From Gammaproteobacteria bacterium (GTDB taxonomy: Bacteria; Pseudomonadota; Gammaproteobacteria; SZUA-229), in NCBI GenBank assembly GCA_029287435.1, contig JARFRD010000025.1:1-40079 (forward strand): a stretch of 40,079 bases of DNA, in the 5' to 3' direction. The notes beneath the pieces were generated by a model. That model had not been told where the DNA came from. It saw only the letters and a list, made by a program, of their open reading frames with translations, and did no database searches. Below are positions 32,604 to 40,079 of the stretch, piece by piece. The position numbers and the translations under genes are program-made. Every line of letters starts with the position of its first letter. Positions within the stretch are counted from its first letter, which is position 1.

Positions 32604-32646
32604 TATGCACTCTGATCGGACACGCCACTGCTTAAAGGGGTAAGGC

Positions 32647-33828
32647 ATGGATTTTCTACAGGAATTTATCAAGAAAGAGTCATCAGCCGGTATCACGCTG
32701 ATCTTTGTTACTTTTCTTGCGCTGCTGCTGAAAAATTCAGCTCTATCCGAGCTATATGAAGCTTTCCTGCACACGCCTGTTGAAATACGCTTTGGCGCAC
32801 TGCACATCGACAAGCCCCTGTTACTCTGGATCAACGATGGCCTGATGGCTGTGTTCTTCATGTTGATCGGGCTCGAAGTCAAACGCGAACTCATCGAAGG
32901 ACACCTGTCTACACCGTCACAAATCGTGTTGCCAGGAATAGCCGCGATCGGCGGTATGCTCATTCCCGCCCTGTTCTATGTCTACTTTAACGAGGGTGAT
33001 GCTATAGCGATGAGCGGCTGGGCGATACCAACCGCGACTGATATCGCGTTTGCGCTTGGCATCCTGTCACTATTAGGCAAAGCTGTTCCAATATCGCTCA
33101 AGATCTTTTTAATGGCTTTGGCCATTATAGATGACCTTGGCGCTATCGTGATTATCGCGCTTTTTTACACCGTAAAACTGTCAACTCTGTCGATTACCAT
33201 CGCAGCGATTTCACTGGCTGTACTCATTTTCATGAATTACCGCGGTGTCGTAAAGAAAGCCGCCTACATCATCGTCGGTGTCATACTTTGGGTCAGCGTA
33301 TTGAAGTCCGGTGTACATGCGACACTCGCAGGCGTCGCTCTTGCGTTCACCATTCCTTATAAGAGCAGAATGCCTGATGGCAGCGAATATTCCATGTCAA
33401 AGGAAATTGAACAGGATCTTCACTTCTGGGTTGCCTTCTTCGTACTACCCCTGTTTGCTTTCGTCAACGCGGGTGTAGACCTCAGACAGGTTTCACTCGA
33501 ACAAATGACCGGTCCTGTTCCTCTTGGCATTATGGCTGGACTGTTTTTTGGCAAACAAATCGGTGTTTTTGGCTTCAGTTTCCTTGCGATCAAGCTCAAG
33601 ATAGCAAAAATGCCCGAAGGCGCCAGCTGGCAACAACTTTATGGTGTCGCCATCCTCACGGGTATTGGCTTCACTATGAGTTTGTTCGTGGACTCACTCG
33701 CCTTCAAGGATGATACGCTTTATCAGCATGCTGACAGGCTGGCTATTCTGCTTTCTTCTTTCATGGCCGGTTTGCTAGGCTATTTCGTTCTCCGGTACTC
33801 TAAAGAAAGCCGAGCATTGAAAAAATAA
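32647..33828 (+). CDS. nhaA: Na+/H+ antiporter NhaA
   Basis: NhaA exports Na+ (or Li+) in exchange for protons across the inner membrane and protects against salt and alkali. The protein (393 residues; 388 in E. coli) has about 12 hydrophobic segments. Key parts are GLEVKRELIEGHL, PTATDIAFALGIL with Asp132, and the ion-binding aspartates Asp162 and Asp163 in ALAIIDDLGAIVIIALFY. GIGFTMSLFVDSLAF near the end is also conserved. It follows DUF1304 by 43 bases and is followed by the MscS gene after only two bases, so the two are co-transcribed. Confidence 0.98.
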   Translation: MDFLQEFIKKESSAGITLIFVTFLALLLKNSALSELYEAFLHTPVEIRFGALHIDKPLLLWINDGLMAVFFMLIGLEVKRELIEGHLSTPSQIVLPGIAAIGGMLIPALFYVYFNEGDAIAMSGWAIPTATDIAFALGILSLLGKAVPISLKIFLMALAIIDDLGAIVIIALFYTVKLSTLSITIAAISLAVLIFMNYRGVVKKAAYIIVGVILWVSVLKSGVHATLAGVALAFTIPYKSRMPDGSEYSMSKEIEQDLHFWVAFFVLPLFAFVNAGVDLRQVSLEQMTGPVPLGIMAGLFFGKQIGVFGFSFLAIKLKIAKMPEGASWQQLYGVAILTGIGFTMSLFVDSLAFKDDTLYQHADRLAILLSSFMAGLLGYFVLRYSKESRALKK

Positions 33829-33830
33829 CT

Positions 33831-36140
33831 ATGAAGCATCTAAAACTCACTCAGCTTTTTCTTTTATTTCTGTTGCTGTTTACTTGTTCGTTAACAGCAA
33901 CTGCAGATATCGATAATCTTGAAGGACTGGAAAAACTTTCTAACCAGATTAAAACCATTAACTGGAAACTCGATCGAGGAAAGTATGAAAAGGAAGATCT
34001 CGCCAAGTGGACCAAGATAACAATCAAACTGAGTGGCGGAGCTTCAGTTTGTATATCGGATCGCGAAACAGCGATTAAAAAACTGGACGAGTCACTCACA
34101 GGGCTTGGAGAAAAAGCCACGGATGAATCAAAAGAAGTCACTAAACAACGTGACAAACTAACTGCAAAAAAAACTCAACTCGAAAAGGAACTGGCCAAGT
34201 GTACTGTTTTCAAGCAGAAAAGTGATCAGGCCTCTGAGCATATAAACCTGGCTGAAAAATCTTACTTCAAGGAAAAATACCTGATTCGTGGTCCACATAT
34301 TCTTATTTTGATTAAAGAATATGTTGAGAGTCCTTTCGAATTGATCATGGATTCCGGTAATTTTCTCTGGCAACATACAGGTTTTCAGGCGCTTGATACA
34401 GATGAGCGTGTAGTCAATACAATTCTCGTATTTCTCGCGTTTGGCCTGGGATTATGGTTTCGTAAATTGCTCAATCAACTTGAGCGGTCTTATGCTTGGA
34501 TTGATGATTTTTCCGAAAAAATACTGCGTGCAATAATAACGACCTCTGCGTTATTTGTTCCATGGTTACTGGCTGCCACGACAGCAGCGATCATTCTTTA
34601 TTTTGAAACAAAGGAAATTGAACCGACGCCCTTTATTAAAACACTATCGTTTGGGCTGGTAGCGTTTATATCATTTATTGCTGTTATCAGGCTGCTGTTC
34701 AACCCGGCAAAGCCGGCAGAACCATTCTTTGATTATTCTCCTGGTGTTGCGACCAAGCTATCACGACGCTTTCATATTCTTGCTTTACTAAGTCTGCTTG
34801 GATACCTGGCCTTTTATACTGTTTATTCAGAAAGCATTCCGGAGCTTAATCGCCTGCTTTTACGTGATGCATTTTCATTGGCATTAGTACTCAACCTGAT
34901 CTGGCTATTCTGGGTTCTATTGAGATCACCCAAACTGATAGTCTATCGCTGGTTGTTTATTGGCCTGATAGTTTCTTTTGCAGTTACACTAGGTATGGAA
35001 TGGTCTGGCTATCGTAACCTGGGGCTCTCTGCCAGGCGTTTCATACTCGCCTTACTTGCCTTGTTTTTCCTGTTCTTCACCGTTTCAAAGATGTTCAGGG
35101 ATCTGTTCAATGCCATGGATGATGGCACCTATGTGTGGACACAGCGTCTGCATGAAAGACTGGCATTGGAACCCAAACAAACTATACCCGGACTTATCTG
35201 GATCCGCCTTATCACAACAATTATTGTGTGGGGTCTGTTTGCGTACATCATTATCATTTCTATAGATACAACGGGTGCGATCTTAGAACACACAAGAAAC
35301 TATATTGTTAATGGTTTTAACATTGGTAATTTCAGAATCGTACCCAGCCAGATTCTGATGTCCATCCTCGTCTTTGGTCTTATCCTGGCTTCTTCAGGAT
35401 GGATGCGACGTAACATGGAACAAAACTGGCTACCCAAGACCAGCATGAATAAAGGTGGTCGTGAAGCCATGGTAACCATCACCGGTTACATTATGTTCGT
35501 AGTCGCTGCTCTGGCCGCACTATCCGTAGCAGGTTTCGACTTTAGCAACATCGCAATTATTGCCGGTGCATTATCTGTTGGTATCGGTTTTGGTTTACAG
35601 AATATCGTTAATAATTTTGTATCAGGTTTGATCCTTCTATTCGAGCGACCGATTAGAAAAGGTGACTGGGTTGTTGTTGGTACAACTGAAGGTTATGTAA
35701 AAGATATCCGCATACGCTCTACGCGTATCACAACTTTTGATCGCTCAGACGTTATCGTCCCCAATTCAGAACTCATATCAAACCAGGTTACCAACTGGAT
35801 GTTAGAAGACGTACGTGGTCGCGCTATTATTAAAGTAGGCGTAGCGTATGGTAGTGACACAGACAAAGTACAATATATTCTGAATACTGTTGCTGAGGAA
35901 AATGAAATGGTGGTAAAAGATGGCAGCTCTCCAAAACCCATGGTTTTATTCAAGGGTTTCGGTGAGAGTTCACTGGATTTTGAACTGCGTGTTCATCTTT
36001 ATGATGTCGACAGGCGCCTTAGTACAATAAGCGATATCAACTTTGCTATTGATCGTGCATTTAGAGAAGAGGGTATCGAAATTCCATTCCCGCAGCGCGA
36101 TCTTCATGTAAAGAGCTTGCCTGAAGATTTTTCGAAGTAA
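33831..36140 (+). CDS. Large MscS-family mechanosensitive channel
   Basis: A 769-residue channel of the MscS superfamily, longer than MscS itself and closer to the MscM/MscK type. Residues 1-25 are a signal peptide, residues about 30-140 form a periplasmic helical region with coiled-coil character (Lys/Glu-rich). Several membrane segments follow. The MscS core begins near 547 (VTITGYIMFVVAALAALSVA), with the pore helix SVGIGFGLQNIVNNFVSG and the beta domain FERPIRKGDWVVVG, then VIVPNSELISNQVTNWM. Such channels release osmolytes on hypo-osmotic shock. Gene spacing of two bases to nhaA indicates an operon. Confidence 0.95.
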   Translation: MKHLKLTQLFLLFLLLFTCSLTATADIDNLEGLEKLSNQIKTINWKLDRGKYEKEDLAKWTKITIKLSGGASVCISDRETAIKKLDESLTGLGEKATDESKEVTKQRDKLTAKKTQLEKELAKCTVFKQKSDQASEHINLAEKSYFKEKYLIRGPHILILIKEYVESPFELIMDSGNFLWQHTGFQALDTDERVVNTILVFLAFGLGLWFRKLLNQLERSYAWIDDFSEKILRAIITTSALFVPWLLAATTAAIILYFETKEIEPTPFIKTLSFGLVAFISFIAVIRLLFNPAKPAEPFFDYSPGVATKLSRRFHILALLSLLGYLAFYTVYSESIPELNRLLLRDAFSLALVLNLIWLFWVLLRSPKLIVYRWLFIGLIVSFAVTLGMEWSGYRNLGLSARRFILALLALFFLFFTVSKMFRDLFNAMDDGTYVWTQRLHERLALEPKQTIPGLIWIRLITTIIVWGLFAYIIIISIDTTGAILEHTRNYIVNGFNIGNFRIVPSQILMSILVFGLILASSGWMRRNMEQNWLPKTSMNKGGREAMVTITGYIMFVVAALAALSVAGFDFSNIAIIAGALSVGIGFGLQNIVNNFVSGLILLFERPIRKGDWVVVGTTEGYVKDIRIRSTRITTFDRSDVIVPNSELISNQVTNWMLEDVRGRAIIKVGVAYGSDTDKVQYILNTVAEENEMVVKDGSSPKPMVLFKGFGESSLDFELRVHLYDVDRRLSTISDINFAIDRAFREEGIEIPFPQRDLHVKSLPEDFSK

Positions 36141-36257
36141 GAAAGAAGTTACAAAGATTATCTGCTTGGCTACCAAAAGCAGAATTTTAAGATTGGGTTA
36201 ACAGGTGCGATGTTGTGTAGCGTCCTTTGTTAAACGAGTTGATATTTAACTAATTGC

Positions 36258-36509
36258 TCAGTCATTCTCCGTGGGACGAGACATGCCTGTAAACTTGAAA
36301 ATGAGTTTATCAAGATATCTGTTTGTCGGGCGTAACACATACGCTGCTGCAGCTGGCATAATTGTGAAGAAAAAACGCTCTTCGTTATCACTGGCGACAA
36401 ACAGCACCAAAATAACGATAAGCACAATCGTTAGCAGTGCATAAATCAGCCAGGCTTTCTTAATATAGGATTGATATTTCTTATCTTGGTTGTTTGTCAC
36501 GTCATTCAT
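36258..36509 (-). CDS. Small two-pass membrane protein, unknown function
   Basis: An 83-residue product with a polar N terminus (MNDVTNNQDKKYQSYIKK) and two hydrophobic segments, AWLIYALLTIVLIVILVLFV and a second around TIMPAAAAYVL, ending in a charged tail. I recognise no family. It is in an unusually A/T-rich stretch, converges with mscS (117-base gap) and lies downstream of ubiD with a 188-base gap. It may be a real small membrane protein; there is no clear ribosome site, and conservation cannot be judged here. Confidence 0.55.
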   Translation of the reverse strand: MNDVTNNQDKKYQSYIKKAWLIYALLTIVLIVILVLFVASDNEERFFFTIMPAAAAYVLRPTNRYLDKLIFKFTGMSRPTEND

Positions 36510-36697
36510 TAATGATTACTGGTTAATGTTGAATTATTATTTCAAGGACTATTGGTGGAAGTCTTTCCTGTTCCTGCTGCAATGTGAGATAACATATATG
36601 CTATCTCTATCAAGATCAATAATTCAAAGTATTTTTTTAATTAACCATACTTTTAATGTTTATTTTGGGTTGTTAATTAAAGTCTAATATTAGTTTT

Positions 36698-38164
36698 TCA
36701 ATCAATACCCAGCTGATCCCATATTTCATCAACCCGTTGTTTTACGTTTGAATCCATAACTATCGGTGTACCCCATTCACGCTCAGTCTCACCCGGCCAC
36801 TTGTTAGTAGCATCGATACCCACTTTCGAACCAAGCCCTGAAACCGGTGATGCAAAATCCAGGTAATCGATAGGTGTATTTTCAACCAGGGTGAAATCAC
36901 GTACAGGATCAACGCGGGTACTGATTGCCCAGATAACATCTTCCCAGTTGCGCGTATTCACATCTTCATCGACCACGATAACGAATTTGGTATACATAAA
37001 CTGGCGCAGGAAAGACCAGACACCCATCATTACGCGCTTGGCATGCCCGGCATACTGTTTCTTCATGCTTACAATAGCAACCCGATACGAACAGCCTTCG
37101 GGTGGTAAATAGAAATCAATGATTTCAGGAAACTGTTTCTGTAATATCGGCACGAATACTTCGTTTAACGCGACTCCCAGTATTGCCGGCTCATCGGGTG
37201 GGCGGCCAGTATAGGTACTGTGATAGATAGGTTTTTTTCTGTGGGTAATTCTTTCAATGGTAAATACCGGAAACATTTCAGTTTCGTTGTAATATCCCGT
37301 GTGATCACCAAACGGGCCTTCCTCGGCTTCTTCTCCTGGGTAGATGTATCCTTCGAGAATGATTTCTGCGTTGGCCGGCACCTGCAGCTTACCGACACCA
37401 CACTCAACCACTTCTGTTTTACTGCCACGCAATAAGCCGGCAAAACCATATTCTGATAGCGTATCTGGCACCGGTGTCACTGCACCCAGTGTTGTTGCCG
37501 GATCGGCACCCAGTGCGACGGCTATCGGGAATGGTTCACCCGGGTGTTTCTGCAACCACTCGCGGTAATCCAGTGCTCCACCACGATGTGATAACCAGCG
37601 CATGATAACCTTGTTTTTTCCAATCAGTTGTTGCCGGTATATACCCAGGTTCTGGCGTTCCTTTTCCGGTCCGCGTGTTATCACCAGTCCCCAGGTAATC
37701 AATGGCGCAGCATCACCCGGCCAGCAGGTCTGTATCGGAATCCTGGATAAATCGACGTCATCTTTTTCAATGATGATTTCCTGGCAAACGGCTTTTTTCA
37801 CCAGTTTCGGTGCCATGTTCAACACTTGCTTGAACACTGGCATCTTTTGCCAGGCATCTTTCATCCCTTTTGGTGGATCTGGCTCTTTCAGAAAAGCCAG
37901 CAATTTACCTACTTCTCTGAGTGCTTCGACATTTTCCTCGCCCATACCAAAAGCAACACGGCGTGGTGTTCCAAACAGGTTGCCCAATACAGCAATATCT
38001 GAACCTTTCACTTTCTCAAACAACAATGCCGGACCCTGGGCCTTTAGGGTACGGTCACATATCTCGGTCATTTCGAGATAAGGGTCAATTTCCTGTTTAA
38101 TACGTTTGAGCTCACCCAGCTGTTCCAGCTGCTCGATAAAATCACGCAAATCTTTATGTTTCAT
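36698..38164 (-). CDS. ubiD: UbiD, 4-hydroxy-3-polyprenylbenzoate decarboxylase
   Basis: UbiD removes the carboxyl group from the prenylated hydroxybenzoate in ubiquinone synthesis, using prenylated FMN made by UbiX. The 488 residues match the family (497 in E. coli). Conserved parts are [17 protein letters not shown] at the N terminus, [64 protein letters not shown] and a C-terminal [11 protein letters not shown]. No ubiX is in the window. Together with ubiE, ubiJ and ubiB it shows an aerobic ubiquinone-using cell. Transcription is separate from gyrB, from which 217 bases separate it. Confidence 0.98.
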   Translation of the reverse strand: MKHKDLRDFIEQLEQLGELKRIKQEIDPYLEMTEICDRTLKAQGPALLFEKVKGSDIAVLGNLFGTPRRVAFGMGEENVEALREVGKLLAFLKEPDPPKGMKDAWQKMPVFKQVLNMAPKLVKKAVCQEIIIEKDDVDLSRIPIQTCWPGDAAPLITWGLVITRGPEKERQNLGIYRQQLIGKNKVIMRWLSHRGGALDYREWLQKHPGEPFPIAVALGADPATTLGAVTPVPDTLSEYGFAGLLRGSKTEVVECGVGKLQVPANAEIILEGYIYPGEEAEEGPFGDHTGYYNETEMFPVFTIERITHRKKPIYHSTYTGRPPDEPAILGVALNEVFVPILQKQFPEIIDFYLPPEGCSYRVAIVSMKKQYAGHAKRVMMGVWSFLRQFMYTKFVIVVDEDVNTRNWEDVIWAISTRVDPVRDFTLVENTPIDYLDFASPVSGLGSKVGIDATNKWPGETEREWGTPIVMDSNVKQRVDEIWDQLGID

Positions 38165-38235
38165 ATCTCAGCCTGATTACTATGCCGTGCAGATCGTATT
38201 TTATAGAAGGTATTGCCGAGTTCGTACGCTATTTT

Positions 38236-38244
38236 TTATCCACA
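38236..38244. promoter_or_regulatory. Perfect DnaA box
   Basis: TTATCCACA is the consensus nine-base DnaA box. It lies in the 217-base gap between gyrB and ubiD, near where the replication origin is expected in relatives with dnaA-dnaN-recF-gyrB order. A second, 8-of-9 match on the other strand is at 38364-38372. Function is not shown. Confidence 0.45.
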
Positions 38245-38363
38245 GGATATTCAATAAAAGATGGGAGCCGCGAGCCAGGCAGAATTATCTTCGCGATTTA
38301 AGCAGTAGTATTCTTACTATCTGATAAGTAAGCAATTATTTAAACAGATGCTGTTGAAAAACT

Positions 38364-38372
38364 GTGGATATA
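38364..38372 (-). promoter_or_regulatory. Near-consensus DnaA box
   Basis: Plus-strand TGTGGATAT is the complement of ATATCCACA, one mismatch from TTATCCACA. It lies about 10 bases past the gyrB stop codon and 120 bases from the perfect box. Confidence 0.3.
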
Positions 38373-38381
38373 TAAATTCGA

Positions 38382-40079
<1,698 letters not shown>

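Noticed and set aside
38313-38332. Hairpin CTTAC..GTAAG downstream of gyrB as a terminator
   Set aside because: The stem is weak with a bulge, and no T run follows on either strand.

Overview
The window is about 40 kb of ordinary, densely coding chromosome from a gammaproteobacterium. Gene content and order point there: lptM-lysA-dapF-DUF484-xerC, hslVU-DUF971-ubiE-ubiJ-ubiB, an algZ/algR-hemD-hemY block, plsB, ubiD and the end of gyrB all match arrangements familiar from Pseudomonas and Chromatiales-type genomes. I cannot name a genus. No rRNA, tRNA, prophage, insertion sequence or CRISPR array was seen, and no stretch over 300 bases lacks a gene.

Layout. Positions 1-6230 (+) hold the end of a DUF2288 gene, plsB, a DUF748 (AsmA-like) envelope gene overlapping plsB by 4 bases, and a lipoprotein. 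Positions 6258-21416 are one long minus-strand run. Read 5' to 3' it goes lptM, lysA, a small secreted acidic protein, a periplasmic rhodanese, dapF, DUF484, xerC, yaaA, hslV, hslU, DUF971, ubiE, ubiJ, ubiB, uvrD and a Tat-exported TRAP solute-binding protein. Positions 21493-23149 (+) hold a carboxylesterase, an unknown protein and an Hpt protein. Then come argH (-), algZ-algR (+), a thioredoxin-like gene (-), hemD-hemY (+), a MOSC protein and a ferredoxin-reductase (-), and a five-gene plus-strand run (glutaredoxin, YdiY-type porin, DUF1304, nhaA, large MscS channel) that looks like a salt and osmotic stress unit. A small membrane protein, ubiD and the 3' part of gyrB (all -) close the window. 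The replication origin region (dnaA-dnaN-recF) may lie just beyond the right edge.

No obviously new multi-gene system stands out. The most unusual observations are: (1) UvrD has lost both acidic Walker B residues (HV instead of DE), with two more odd residues close by; (2) three copies of a palindromic repeat lie within 11.5 kb in intergenic gaps of the minus-strand run, two of them alignable well beyond the palindrome; (3) hemD has no ATG, GTG or TTG start that would keep its conserved N terminus, and hemC and hemX are missing from their usual places; (4) a secreted small protein plus rhodanese pair is inserted between lysA and dapF, with a GNRA-loop hairpin between the two genes; (5) a 10-bp perfect stem spans the stop and start codons of a reductase-MOSC gene pair; (6) a DUF748 protein with an internal duplication of about 200 residues is translationally coupled to plsB.
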